Positions 36,163 to 44,958 of a DNA stretch of 64,000 nucleotides are shown one piece after another. The notes under the pieces are model-generated. The model saw only the letters and a list, made by a program, of their open reading frames with translations. It was not told the origin of the DNA and searched no databases. The stretch is from Sphingobacteriales bacterium. GTDB lineage: Bacteria; Bacteroidota; Bacteroidia; Chitinophagales; Chitinophagaceae. The stretch is from NCBI GenBank assembly GCA_003963365.1, contig RXJG01000004.1:288009-352008 (forward strand). The letters are read 5' to 3'. The stretch's first letter is position 1, and every line of letters begins with the position of its first letter. Position numbers and translations under genes: made by a program.

Positions 36163-39048
36163 TTATAAAGGTATAATTAATTCAACCAATGTGCCGGCCG
36201 GCACATTATTATTATCTTTTAAATCGGTTACGGTTAATAATATCTTTTTTTCAGAAAGGGTGTTTAAGAGCTCTATTCTTTTTTCTGTCAGTTTCATTCC
36301 TTTTGACTGGTATTCTATGTGCCTGCTGCTTTTGAATTTTTCAGCCTGTACTCTTCCCACACCATTGTCTTTTACGTGGCATAATAATGTATGATTGTGC
36401 AAAGAAAACTCTATTTCAATTTTTCCCTGCCGGTTAGTTAAATGCCGGATGCCATGACGCAGGCTGTTTTCAACAAAAGGCTGAATTAATAAGGAAGGTA
36501 TTTCGATCAAAGAGGTATTCGTTATATTTTTCGTTTGAATGCTGTAAGTAAAATTATTACCAAACCTCATTAACTCCATATTAATATAGCGGGTAAGGTA
36601 TTCAATTTCTTCTTTTAGTGTAATTGTTTTTTGCGAAGATATATGTAAGGTTTGTCGTATTAAATAAGCAAATTCAGTAAGGTATAAATTCGCTTTTTCT
36701 GTATTATTGGTTAACACATACTGTTGAATAGAATTAAGGCAGTTGAAAATAAAATGCGGGTTCATTTGTGATTGTAATGCCTGTTGTTCCAATGCAGCAA
36801 ATTGTTTTTGCAGGCGATTTGATTCTTCCAGTTTTTGTTGCGTTTTTTTATTCCTGCGGTTAAGTACATACACTAAAACTCCAATAATGGTTAAAGTAAC
36901 CAGGGTATAAAACCATAAAGTTTTCCAGAAAGGAGCATCAACACTAATGGAAATGGTGATGGTATTACTTTTAACCCCGTATTTATTAACTGCATATAAT
37001 TCAAGTTTATAATTTCCGGGCGGCAGGGTTTTATAATCAAGAATATTTTCATCTGTTGTTTCCCAGTTTCCATTCAGGCCATTTAGTCTGTAATAATAAG
37101 TTAATTCACCGCCTGAACGGAACGAGATGCCGGCATACTCAAACCTTATATCATTATTTTTATAGTGGAGTTTATAAGAAGAATCTAATGGAATTTGTGT
37201 GCCTGCTACAGTTACCTCTGTCAATTTTAAATTACACATGGAGGATCCTGCGATATCTTTCTCTCTAAAATAAGTTAATCCTTCCGGGCTGCCCACCCAC
37301 ACCATGCTGTCATCAACATACAATGCATTTATATTATTGGAGGGTAAGCCATCGGACATACTGTATTTTACAATTTCATTGCTGGTGTTATTAGCAATAT
37401 TTACTTTGCAGATACCATTATTAGTTCCTACCCATAAATAGTTATTTTTTACAAAGAGAGTTTTAGCATTGTTGCTGCTAAGACCAATGCTATCGTCAAT
37501 AATTTTTACAATTTTCCGGTCTTTAATACCAATTATTCCCTTGTCACTGGTGGAAACCCATAAAACACCATTATGATCTTTTTTAATATCCATTATCCGT
37601 CTGGTAAGGATTGGATGAAGATTGCCCAGGTAATAATAAGATTTATCTTCTTTTACCTCATATAAGCCGGCAAGAGTACCGATGTAGTAATTTCCATTAT
37701 TATAAAATACCTTAGTACATCGCTCCCGCCAAATTGTATCTGTTACAGCAAGGTCTTTCAACCGGATTTTAAATGCATAAAAACCTGTGCCGGCTATAAA
37801 GGATGAATCGTTTATTTTTTCTACTGATTTAACCGGGCCGCCGAGATATTTGAATTTATATTGTTGGTTACTGTATTTGCCAACACATCCATCAAACCCA
37901 AAAACAGTTTCGCCAGGCGACATATTTACCATTGAGTAGAGCTTGTTTTCGATAAAATAAGGTATTATCGGTTTCATTAATAAATGAAGATTCTTTAATT
38001 GAGGTTTTAAAGAAGAATCAATTATAAAAAACTGGCTGTTATTGTTACCAATAATCAGCTCGTGATTATGTTTAACTATTGAAAAAACCTCCCTTCTTTT
38101 TTTTCGTTCCTTATCATATAATAGTGTTTTAATATTAAGTGAGGCTAGTTTATATATACCACTACCAAGAGAAGCAAACCAGGTATTGCCTTCATTATCT
38201 TCAATAGATTGTGAAATCTTAATTCCATCCAGAATTTTTTCTGAGAGCTTTAGATGTATCGTATCTACCAGCCAGGCACCATTAACGGTGTTAATGTATT
38301 TTGCCTTGGGAGAAAAAAAGATAGAACCCGGGCTTCCGCTTAAAACCCTATCAGGACTTTTAGTTGTAAGGTATGAATCACTTATGGAATCGTATAGTAG
38401 TTGTGCAAAATCGGGAGTGTAATTTTTTTTTTTGCCTGATTTATTCAAATATATTTTTTGCCAAACTCCATTTTTAGGATTAAAGTCAAATGCAAAATAA
38501 CTTATGATTCCAAATCGTATTTTTCCATAAAATTCAAACGCAGATCCATCTATAGTTCCATCAAAATAAATTGAGCTTTTGTTGTAGCGGAGGATACTAT
38601 CCTGTGGTGTTATTAAAATTATTTTTTTCCTGGTAGAAATACATATGTATTGATATGAGGACTCATAAATGCCTTCAATATTATTATCCAGTTTCAAGTC
38701 TTTTAGCAAACTATTGTTATGAGTATTATAAATTTTTCCCGCATAGTAATAACATATTTCCTTACTGAAAGTTCCTATCCATACCCTTCCTTTGCTATCC
38801 GGGTACACTTTTATAACCTCATTATCAGGCAACCCATCTTTTATAGTAAAGTTTTTAAAGTGAGTACCGTCAAATCTGCTCAGCCCGTTTTCAGTACCAA
38901 ACCACATAAAACCATCTTTATCCTGGCACATAGTATAAACCGTTGACCCTGCTAGCCCATCTTTTGGGGTATAGTTGATAAAGTTATATGACTGTGCCTT
39001 TATACAAATTGTAACTAATAGAAATATGAATGATATCAGGAAACGCAT
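36163..39048 (-). CDS. Two-component propeller sensor histidine kinase (LytS/YehU type)
   Basis: A 961-residue sensor: signal peptide (1-18), a periplasmic array of two-component propeller repeats (TPKDGLAGSTVYTMCQDKDG through about residue 610), a Y_Y_Y domain (about 630-700), one membrane helix near 715-735, and a cytoplasmic His_kinase domain with phosphoacceptor in QMNPHFIFNCLNSIQ and ATP-binding LIQPFVENSLRHG. This is the Bacteroidota architecture that senses extracellular ligands, often glycans. With the adjacent LytTR regulator it forms a complete system. Confidence 0.93.
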   Translation of the reverse strand: MRFLISFIFLLVTICIKAQSYNFINYTPKDGLAGSTVYTMCQDKDGFMWFGTENGLSRFDGTHFKNFTIKDGLPDNEVIKVYPDSKGRVWIGTFSKEICYYYAGKIYNTHNNSLLKDLKLDNNIEGIYESSYQYICISTRKKIILITPQDSILRYNKSSIYFDGTIDGSAFEFYGKIRFGIISYFAFDFNPKNGVWQKIYLNKSGKKKNYTPDFAQLLYDSISDSYLTTKSPDRVLSGSPGSIFFSPKAKYINTVNGAWLVDTIHLKLSEKILDGIKISQSIEDNEGNTWFASLGSGIYKLASLNIKTLLYDKERKKRREVFSIVKHNHELIIGNNNSQFFIIDSSLKPQLKNLHLLMKPIIPYFIENKLYSMVNMSPGETVFGFDGCVGKYSNQQYKFKYLGGPVKSVEKINDSSFIAGTGFYAFKIRLKDLAVTDTIWRERCTKVFYNNGNYYIGTLAGLYEVKEDKSYYYLGNLHPILTRRIMDIKKDHNGVLWVSTSDKGIIGIKDRKIVKIIDDSIGLSSNNAKTLFVKNNYLWVGTNNGICKVNIANNTSNEIVKYSMSDGLPSNNINALYVDDSMVWVGSPEGLTYFREKDIAGSSMCNLKLTEVTVAGTQIPLDSSYKLHYKNNDIRFEYAGISFRSGGELTYYYRLNGLNGNWETTDENILDYKTLPPGNYKLELYAVNKYGVKSNTITISISVDAPFWKTLWFYTLVTLTIIGVLVYVLNRRNKKTQQKLEESNRLQKQFAALEQQALQSQMNPHFIFNCLNSIQQYVLTNNTEKANLYLTEFAYLIRQTLHISSQKTITLKEEIEYLTRYINMELMRFGNNFTYSIQTKNITNTSLIEIPSLLIQPFVENSLRHGIRHLTNRQGKIEIEFSLHNHTLLCHVKDNGVGRVQAEKFKSSRHIEYQSKGMKLTEKRIELLNTLSEKKILLTVTDLKDNNNVPAGTLVELIIPL

Positions 39049-39075
39049 GGATTAAATTTGCCAGTTGAATGTAAT

Positions 39076-39106
39076 AAAAAAACCCTGCTGGTAGCAGAGT
39101 TTTTTT
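39076..39106. terminator. Bidirectional hairpin with A-run and T-run
   Basis: AAAAAAAC/GTTTTTTT outer arms and CTGCT/AGCAG inner arms with one mismatch and a 3-base loop. On - it would stop readthrough toward the sensor gene. Confidence 0.7.
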
Positions 39107-39165
39107 ACAAGTAGTGCGATAACAATTTCGTTTGGACGATTAACAGTAACCGCTACTATTCTAAT

Positions 39166-39333
39166 ATGAAAAAGGCCCAGTTAAATGTTGTACTTCCCAA
39201 AAGGGAATATTATGGGCTGTTTTCGGGTTATGCTTCTGAAATTACCCTTCAACAACGTAATATTTTTCAGAGCCTTAACCTTTGTAAGGAGTACAAAATC
39301 TTAACTATTCAAAGGTTTATGCTAACAGAATAA
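39166..39333 (+). CDS. Possible 55-residue small protein
   Basis: A frame begins MKKAQLNVVLPKREYYGLF and ends FMLTE. Its codons look similar to real genes nearby, but it is short, has no recognisable domain, no clear ribosome-binding site, and sits in an otherwise non-coding gap. It may be a real small gene or chance. Confidence 0.25.
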   Translation: MKKAQLNVVLPKREYYGLFSGYASEITLQQRNIFQSLNLCKEYKILTIQRFMLTE

Positions 39334-39420
39334 AAATAACCGATACATTAATTCAGGTCAATCGATTTTGTACAGGCGTGTTATTTTATGCTATTTCTGT
39401 GTTGTTTTAGAAAATAAAGA

Positions 39421-39446
39421 ACCCGTTTCTAACCAAAGAAACGGGT
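39421..39446 (-). terminator. Terminator of the beta-barrel gene
   Basis: Perfect 10-bp stem ACCCGTTTCT/AGAAACGGGT with a 6-base loop; on the - strand it is followed by a T-rich stretch. It ends the sigma/anti-sigma/barrel operon. Confidence 0.8.
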
Positions 39447-39466
39447 AGATATGCATGAGAAAACTG

Positions 39467-40306
39467 TTACCAGTTGCTGAAACGGATACCTATTGAATAA
39501 GGCGTCCAATCCAATCCTTTCTTCCACATGTTTTTGGTGGCATAACTTCCATAAAGCTTTACTTCACCAAGATTAATCTCCCCTATATAAGATATTTTGA
39601 AAGGCTCCAGGTTAAAATCATCACGGATTTTTTGTTTGCCATTTTCTTTGCTCTTCAACTTTTGTCTTGAAGCGTACAGGTATCCGGCACTTATACCTGC
39701 ACTAAATCCAAAACCACGGCGGCGTTCGGGTGTAAAATCAAAGTTAAGCATGATGGGAGCGGTGATATACTCTGCTACCAGCTTATTCTTGCTGTAGCTG
39801 ATATTATCCATGATCACTTTAGTCGGATTCTTTTCAAACCTGATATTCTCATTGAACCTGAAATTGTACATCTCCAGTCCTAACCCATATTTCAGGTTTA
39901 CCACATGTTTTTTATCCACTGCCAGTTTTTGCATGAAGAACCACACGTTCACATTGGTGGTTTTACTGGTACGGGTACTAAACCAGTCTGCATTACTTCC
40001 GGGTGCAAAAGCCTGGGCGGCAGTACTGCTATAATTTGTTTTGTCATTAAAACCGGCAAAGCCAAGATCAAAAATTCCCCAGTTGGTTTCTACATTGCCT
40101 TTTTTGTTGCGATGTCTATTGCTGATATCAATATTTACTCCGCTGTTATCTCTGTCATCGTTATGCGGACCTTTCTTTTTAATAATAATGAGACCGCCTA
40201 CCCGGATAGTGTCAACAGTATTTTCGGGTGATTTTGTTGTGTCTGTTTGTGCAAGTACTGATAAAGCCGATAAAGTTCCGGTCAGTAAAAATAAAATTCG
40301 CTTCAT
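39467..40306 (-). CDS. Outer-membrane beta-barrel protein (porin-like)
   Basis: A 279-residue protein with a signal peptide (1-19, SVLAQ). A short N-terminal stretch with Lys- and Asp/Asn-rich turns precedes eight or so predicted strands and a terminal aromatic residue (RFSNW), like OmpA-barrel-sized proteins. It is the third gene of an operon with an ECF sigma factor and its likely antagonist, so it may be under their control. No specific function recognised. Confidence 0.78.
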   Translation of the reverse strand: MKRILFLLTGTLSALSVLAQTDTTKSPENTVDTIRVGGLIIIKKKGPHNDDRDNSGVNIDISNRHRNKKGNVETNWGIFDLGFAGFNDKTNYSSTAAQAFAPGSNADWFSTRTSKTTNVNVWFFMQKLAVDKKHVVNLKYGLGLEMYNFRFNENIRFEKNPTKVIMDNISYSKNKLVAEYITAPIMLNFDFTPERRRGFGFSAGISAGYLYASRQKLKSKENGKQKIRDDFNLEPFKISYIGEINLGEVKLYGSYATKNMWKKGLDWTPYSIGIRFSNW

Positions 40307-40339
40307 AGTTAATCCTTTTTAATGGTGATGTCTTATTGT

Positions 40340-41518
40340 TTATTTGCCCCGTGCTATAGCAAAACTGCCTATATAAATTTTTTTAGAATCCTGTTCGTCA
40401 TTGTCATTAGTGTTGCGGCGGCTGATGACTCTTTTTACTTTTCTTATTAAACCTCTTAAACCACTCTTCTGGACTTTTTCTTCCGAAACCGGGAATACTG
40501 CGAAACTCGTTTTGTTTCCATCCTCTTCGGTATTTACCGCCGTCTTTACATCTTTATTTATTTCTTCTGGTCCAACAGCAACATCAACAATTTCTTTCAG
40601 TTTCATTGCTTGAACAATTGTTTCCGGTTGAGTAATTTTAACTGTTTCAGCATTCGTTCCGTTTTCAACTGTCTTCTTCAATTCTCCGGCAACATCATTC
40701 TTTACAATTTTATACGAAGGGTCATTTAAGTTTGTTACAGTTGTTTTTACTTTTTTATTTTCTTTCACACTTAAATTAGCAGCAGCAATATTTTGTTGCA
40801 GTGATTTTGAAGTAATGGTTTGTTGTTGCTTCCATTCGTTTTTTTCAACTACTGGTTTTTTACTGTTCTTATCAACAGCAGCAGTATTTTTTTCTTCTTC
40901 TGTAGCATTAGTTGGAGAAACAGCAGTAGTTTTTGGCACTACATTTTTCTCACCGGCCTTATTGTCTGCAGGTAATTCTTTATTTGCCAAACCACGACTA
41001 ATATCATCAGTTTTTTTATTGAATAATAAAACGCCGGCTGATAAAATAATACCAATTACAGCAGCAGCTACCGCTACCCTCATCCAGCTAATGCGCATAA
41101 TTCTTGCCGGCTCTTCCTGTCTGTATAAAACAGATTTATCAGCAAACACAATTTCTTTATCAGCAACCAGCCTGGTTTGTTGTATTGAATCAAATTCTTT
41201 TTGTAAAGCCGGAGTGGAAGCTGCATATTTTTCTGTTTCTTTTCTTTCTTCATCGGTTAATTCATCATCAGCATAAAGTAAAAAATACGATTCATAATTT
41301 TCTGCTGTAATAAACGAATCGTTTTTGTACAACGCCGCTTTATTAAAGAAAGAAATATGTTCTGAATGAAGTTTACTATCCAGTATGGATTGCAATTCAG
41401 CTTTCAGGTCGGGGTTGGACTCCAAAAAATCTTCCACTGCCTGCCGCTCACTGAACGAAAGTTCATTGTCTGCGTACAGCAGTAAAAATTCTTCGTAATT
41501 ATTTCTGTTAATGTTCAT
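40340..41518 (-). CDS. Membrane anti-sigma-like protein with duplicated N-terminal module
   Basis: The product has 392 residues. Two similar modules of about 60 residues (5-65, NYEEFLLLYADNELSFSERQ; 70-130, NYESYFLLYADDELTDEERK) resemble zinc-free anti-sigma domains. One membrane helix follows at about 147-167 (RVAVAAAVIGIILSAGVLLF), then a long Lys/Glu/Thr-rich linker and a basic end. It follows the sigma factor gene after 43 bases. By position it should hold that sigma factor at the membrane until a signal releases it. The tandem duplication is unusual. Confidence 0.8.
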   Translation of the reverse strand: MNINRNNYEEFLLLYADNELSFSERQAVEDFLESNPDLKAELQSILDSKLHSEHISFFNKAALYKNDSFITAENYESYFLLYADDELTDEERKETEKYAASTPALQKEFDSIQQTRLVADKEIVFADKSVLYRQEEPARIMRISWMRVAVAAAVIGIILSAGVLLFNKKTDDISRGLANKELPADNKAGEKNVVPKTTAVSPTNATEEEKNTAAVDKNSKKPVVEKNEWKQQQTITSKSLQQNIAAANLSVKENKKVKTTVTNLNDPSYKIVKNDVAGELKKTVENGTNAETVKITQPETIVQAMKLKEIVDVAVGPEEINKDVKTAVNTEEDGNKTSFAVFPVSEEKVQKSGLRGLIRKVKRVISRRNTNDNDEQDSKKIYIGSFAIARGK

Positions 41519-41561
41519 TTTAATGAATTTCCCGCAGCTCGTAACTCAATACTCGTTACTG

Positions 41562-42047
41562 TTATAAAACATTTTCCGGGCTCACCAAATAACTCTTCAA
41601 CTGCAATCTTGCCCGGTGCAAATACACTTTTACCTGGCTTTCGTTCAATCCTGTAATCTGTCCAATTTCTTCGTAACTGTACCCTTCATAATCTTTCAGC
41701 AACACAAGGCTTCTCTGTGTTTCACTTAATCGTTGCAGGGCTATTTCCAGCACTTTTTTAAGATTGGAAGCAGGCTTTTCACTCACTTTCACTTCTTCTG
41801 CAAACTCATCTTTTAAGGTAATACGTTTGTGTTTACGGATGAAGTCAATCATCTGGTTATACGCAATTGTAAAAAGGTATGATTTGCTTTTTGCGGTATC
41901 CACCTCTTCCCGTTTTACCCACAATTTTTCAAAAGCACTTTGCACTACATCACGGGCATCTTCCTCGTGACGCAGGTTTTTGAGGATAAAACGATACACG
42001 TTATCCGCATAATCAGTTACACATTGGTTGTATTCCTTAGCTGTCAT
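41562..42047 (-). CDS. ECF-family RNA polymerase sigma factor
   Basis: A 161-residue sigma-70 family protein with region 2 (residues 8-75, DARDVVQSAFEKLWVKRE, then YLFTIAYNQMIDFIRK) and region 4 (about 105-155, SLVLLKDYEGYSYEEIGQIT, then VKVYLHRARLQLK). It is the first gene of the operon with the anti-sigma-like protein and a barrel protein, the normal order for an envelope-stress ECF module. Confidence 0.95.
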   Translation of the reverse strand: MTAKEYNQCVTDYADNVYRFILKNLRHEEDARDVVQSAFEKLWVKREEVDTAKSKSYLFTIAYNQMIDFIRKHKRITLKDEFAEEVKVSEKPASNLKKVLEIALQRLSETQRSLVLLKDYEGYSYEEIGQITGLNESQVKVYLHRARLQLKSYLVSPENVL

Positions 42048-42157
42048 AAAATCCTTGAGCTGTAATAAAATTAGTCTTCCGTCGTATAATTTAGAAGTGA
42101 TACGTGTATGAACGGCAAAAAGTTACAGGGAAACTAAGTTTTTTAGAAGCAATTAAA

Positions 42158-42379
42158 TTAAAAGTTTAAAGCCTGAATCTGAAGCAGTTGACCGGAATAG
42201 TTGTCCCAGAAAATTAAGCCGCTGTTGGGCTTTTTTTCTTCGGCAGGCTGTTGTTTGGGGCAGTTGGCCTTACAGCAATCTTTGGTTGCCGGGGCGGCAA
42301 CGGGTTTTGTTTTTACAGCAGTTAACAACAGCGATAAAATAGCAACGGTTGTTAAAGCGGTTAAGGTCAACTTTTTCAT
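42158..42379 (-). CDS. Small secreted cysteine-containing protein
   Basis: ATG 42379 gives 73 residues (MKKLTLTALTTVAIL...). The signal peptide ends near residue 23; the mature part carries CCKANC and a Pro/Lys-rich linker, then an aromatic segment (LIFWDNYSG). The cysteine cluster could bind metal. No family recognised. A near-consensus -7 box (TAGCCTTTG on -, 42396-42404) lies just upstream. Confidence 0.55.
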   Translation of the reverse strand: MKKLTLTALTTVAILSLLLTAVKTKPVAAPATKDCCKANCPKQQPAEEKKPNSGLIFWDNYSGQLLQIQALNF

Positions 42380-42721
42380 GTGCCAGTTTTTAAACAAAGG
42401 CTAAGCTACGATACGAAAAAGCCGTTTACAAGCCTTTGGTGTTAATTAATGTTAAACTTTGTCAGTAGGTTTACCAATCAGACGTTTAATAAATAAAAAT
42501 GTTACAGTTAAAGTTGTTTTTGTGTACCAGCTTTGGTTTTTTATAGCATCGCCTGTTGTGTCACTCACTTGTACGTTCGGTAATACTATTCATCTTTTTA
42601 GTCTTCAGTTGCCAGCCCTCCGTTCGCATCTCATTGTTTTAATCTCACCAGCAATATTGATCTGTTTCCAAATCTTAGTTGCCAACTGCCCAGGTGAACT
42701 GCCGACTTTCTAACTTTTCCG
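42380..42721. other. Intergenic region upstream of kbl
   Basis: It contains copy 3 of the dispersed repeat (core 42555-42591), then GCCAACTG-type words to 42695. No gene is visible. Confidence 0.65.
42547..42625 (+). repeat. Dispersed intergenic repeat, copy 3
   Basis: The 37-bp core at 42555-42591 differs by one base from the copy at 21476-21512 (opposite strand) and by five from 26561-26597. The part shared with the 26553 copy includes CATCGCCT before the core and CTTTTTAGT after it. Confidence 0.85.
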
Positions 42722-42729
42722 TACGTTTG
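42722..42729 (+). promoter_or_regulatory. -7 box of kbl
   Basis: TACGTTTG matches TAnnTTTG exactly and lies 21 bases before the kbl ATG, the spacing seen at several promoters here. Confidence 0.6.
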
Positions 42730-42750
42730 CGCCAATAAAATGATTGCTAC

Positions 42751-43941
42751 ATGAATGAAAAACTAGTAGAACGCATCCGCCAGGAAGTAGAAGAAATCAA
42801 ACAATCGGGTCTTTACAAAACAGAAAGAATCATAGAATCAGCACAGGGAGCTGAGATAAAAGTAAACGGCAAAATTGTACTCAATTTTTGTGCAAACAAT
42901 TATCTCGGTCTTTCTTCTCACCCCAAAGTAATTGCAGCCGCTAAAAAGTATATCGACCACCGAGGTTATGGTATGAGCAGTGTGCGTTTCATTTGCGGCA
43001 CACAGGATATTCACAAAGAACTGGAGGCAAAGATTTCTAAATTCCTCGGCACAGAAGATACCATATTATATGCAGCAGCTTTCGATGCCAATGGCGGTGT
43101 GTTTGAACCCTTGTTTAATGAACAGGATGCCATCATCAGCGACGCATTGAATCATGCCTCTATTATTGATGGTGTTCGTTTGTGTAAAGCACAGCGTTTC
43201 CGTTACGAGCATAATAATATGGATGACCTGGAAGCAAAGCTGAAGGAATCAGCTCATTTACGCAGCCGTATTATTGTAACAGACGGTTCATTCAGTATGG
43301 ATGGAACTATTGCTCAATTAGATAAGATAGTTGCATTGGCAGAAAAATATGATGCCGCTATTATGATTGATGAATGTCACTCCTCTGGTTTTCTGGGTAA
43401 AACGGGCAGAGGTACACATGAATACAGGGGTGTAATGGGAAAGATTGATATTATTACCGGCACACTGGGTAAAGCGCTGGGTGGAGCTAGCGGTGGTTTC
43501 ACGAGCGGAAGAAAAGAAGTGATTGATATGCTTCGTCAGAAATCAAGACCATACTTATTCAGTAATACCTTAGCTCCATCAATCGTAGGTGCTTCCATCG
43601 CAGTACTGGATATGCTGAGTGAAACAACCGAGTTGAGGGATAAACTGGAGTACAATACCAAATACTTCCGCACCAAAATGACGGAGGCCGGTTTTGATAT
43701 AAAGCCAGGAGAACATCCTATTGTTCCTATTATGTTGTATGATGCAGTAGTAGCACAAAACTTCGCCGCCAAATTGCTGGATGAAGGAATTTATGTGATT
43801 GGTTTTTTCTTCCCGGTTGTTCCAAAAGGGCAGGCAAGGATTCGGGTGCAATTAAGTGCAGCCCACGACCAGCAGCATTTGGATAAAGCCATTGCTGCGT
43901 TTACAAAGATTGGTGAAGAGTTGGGCGTGATTAAAAAGTAA
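42751..43941 (+). CDS. kbl: Glycine C-acetyltransferase (2-amino-3-ketobutyrate CoA ligase)
   Basis: A 396-residue PLP enzyme that cleaves 2-amino-3-oxobutyrate with CoA to glycine and acetyl-CoA, the second step of threonine breakdown after threonine dehydrogenase. Landmarks are [44 protein letters not shown], the PLP lysine Lys241 in [13 protein letters not shown] and [14 protein letters not shown] near the end. This is close to E. coli Kbl rather than serine palmitoyltransferase. No tdh gene is in the window. Confidence 0.94.
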   Translation: MNEKLVERIRQEVEEIKQSGLYKTERIIESAQGAEIKVNGKIVLNFCANNYLGLSSHPKVIAAAKKYIDHRGYGMSSVRFICGTQDIHKELEAKISKFLGTEDTILYAAAFDANGGVFEPLFNEQDAIISDALNHASIIDGVRLCKAQRFRYEHNNMDDLEAKLKESAHLRSRIIVTDGSFSMDGTIAQLDKIVALAEKYDAAIMIDECHSSGFLGKTGRGTHEYRGVMGKIDIITGTLGKALGGASGGFTSGRKEVIDMLRQKSRPYLFSNTLAPSIVGASIAVLDMLSETTELRDKLEYNTKYFRTKMTEAGFDIKPGEHPIVPIMLYDAVVAQNFAAKLLDEGIYVIGFFFPVVPKGQARIRVQLSAAHDQQHLDKAIAAFTKIGEELGVIKK

Positions 43942-43960
43942 AAATTCAAAATTAAAAAGT

Positions 43961-43992
43961 AAAAAGGATGAGGTTGTTGCTTCATCCTTTTT
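43961..43992 (+). terminator. Terminator of kbl
   Basis: Perfect 11-bp stem (AAAAAGGATGA with TCATCCTTTTT) and a 10-base loop. Its T-run runs into the -7 box of the next gene. Confidence 0.85.
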
Positions 43993-43999
43993 ACTTTTG
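43992..43999 (+). promoter_or_regulatory. -7 box of the beta-lactamase gene
   Basis: TACTTTTG matches TAnnTTTG and starts on the last base of the kbl terminator stem, 17 bases before the ATG. Confidence 0.6.
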
Positions 44000-44016
44000 C
44001 CCCACAAATTTTTGAT

Positions 44017-44814
44017 ATGAAGAAGTTGTTATACCTGTTTTTAGCCGTGGCACTTTTCTCCTGTACACTCAACAAACCCAAGAACGATGATTTAAAGAAA
44101 TACTTTGATGAGTATAAAGTAGTGGGCACTTTTGGTTTGTACGATAATGGCCGGGGAGAGTTTTCGGTGTACAATATGGACAGGTTTAAGCAACGGTTTC
44201 TTCCAGCTTCTACATTTAAAATTGTGAATTCATTAATCGGTCTGCAAACGGGTGTGATTGTGAATGAAAAGATGGTGATTAAATGGGATGGCGTTAAAAG
44301 AAGGGATGCCTGGGATAAAGACCTCACTATGGCAGAAGCTTTCAAAGTATCTGCCGTTCCTTATTACCAGGAAGTAGCTAGGAGAATTGGGCGTGATACA
44401 ATGAAGTTATGGATTGACAGTTTGAAATACGGCAACATGAATATCAGTGGTCCTATTGATTCTTTCTGGCTCAATAATAAACTCAAAATTTCCCCGGATG
44501 AAGAACTGGGTCTGATAAAACGTTTGTACTTTAATCAGCTTCCTTTTCAGCAAACCTATACAGATATTGTAAAGAAAGTAATGATACAGGAACAAAATTC
44601 CAATTACACATTAGCCTATAAAACCGGCTGGGGCTTTGATGAGCAGAATAATTCTATCGGATGGATGGTGGGCTGGATTGAGGAAAATAATCACCCTTAT
44701 TTCTTTGTGCTCAATATGCAAACAGCTGATAAGGATTTTGATATGTTCAACAACCGTGTTAAAATTCTTAAAAACATTCTTACTGATAAAGGCTTCTTTA
44801 AAGGCGAGAAATAG
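44017..44814 (+). CDS. Class D (OXA-type) beta-lactamase
   Basis: A 265-residue protein with all class D motifs: Ser65-T-F-Lys68 (PASTFKIV), Ser112-A-Val114, Tyr138-G-Asn140, Trp151 and Lys202-T-Gly204. The serine and carbamylated-lysine mechanism would hydrolyse beta-lactams in the periplasm. The leader may be a lipoprotein signal (ALFSC, Cys16). The surrounding genes are ordinary chromosomal ones with no mobile element, so this is probably an intrinsic enzyme. Hydrolysis spectrum cannot be read from sequence, and the related BlaR1-type sensor domain is excluded by length. Confidence 0.9.
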   Translation: MKKLLYLFLAVALFSCTLNKPKNDDLKKYFDEYKVVGTFGLYDNGRGEFSVYNMDRFKQRFLPASTFKIVNSLIGLQTGVIVNEKMVIKWDGVKRRDAWDKDLTMAEAFKVSAVPYYQEVARRIGRDTMKLWIDSLKYGNMNISGPIDSFWLNNKLKISPDEELGLIKRLYFNQLPFQQTYTDIVKKVMIQEQNSNYTLAYKTGWGFDEQNNSIGWMVGWIEENNHPYFFVLNMQTADKDFDMFNNRVKILKNILTDKGFFKGEK

Positions 44815-44958
44815 ATATACGAATTTTTGCGAATTACACTAATTAAGATGAGTTCAACTAAAATAATTCGTGAAATCCGTGTAATTAGTCTAATCCGTGA
44901 TAAAAGTTTGGCTTTTCTTTTGCTTACATCTACCGGCTATTTACGAAATTAGCACCCG
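44815..44958. repeat. Palindromic repeat of the GCGAATTACACTAATT type
   Basis: GCGAATTACACTAATT at 44838-44843 region pairs with AATTCGTGAAATCCGTGTAATTAGT-like sequence about 40 bases on (one arm shown in part), with a further ATCCGTGATAAA. From general knowledge, repeats with this wording occur between genes of many environmental bacteria. It fills most of the gap between the beta-lactamase and batB. Confidence 0.6.

Larger units (their letters stand above)
39049..39466. other. Intergenic region upstream of the propeller sensor gene
   Basis: It holds a bidirectional hairpin (39076-39106), a possible 55-codon frame (39166-39333) and the terminator of the beta-barrel gene (39421-39446). Otherwise it is AT-rich with nothing recognised. 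Confidence 0.6.

Noticed and set aside
40815-41276. 153-codon + frame inside the anti-sigma-like gene
   Set aside because: Antisense shadow with Ser/Phe/Leu bias produced by Lys/Glu-rich codons on the true strand.
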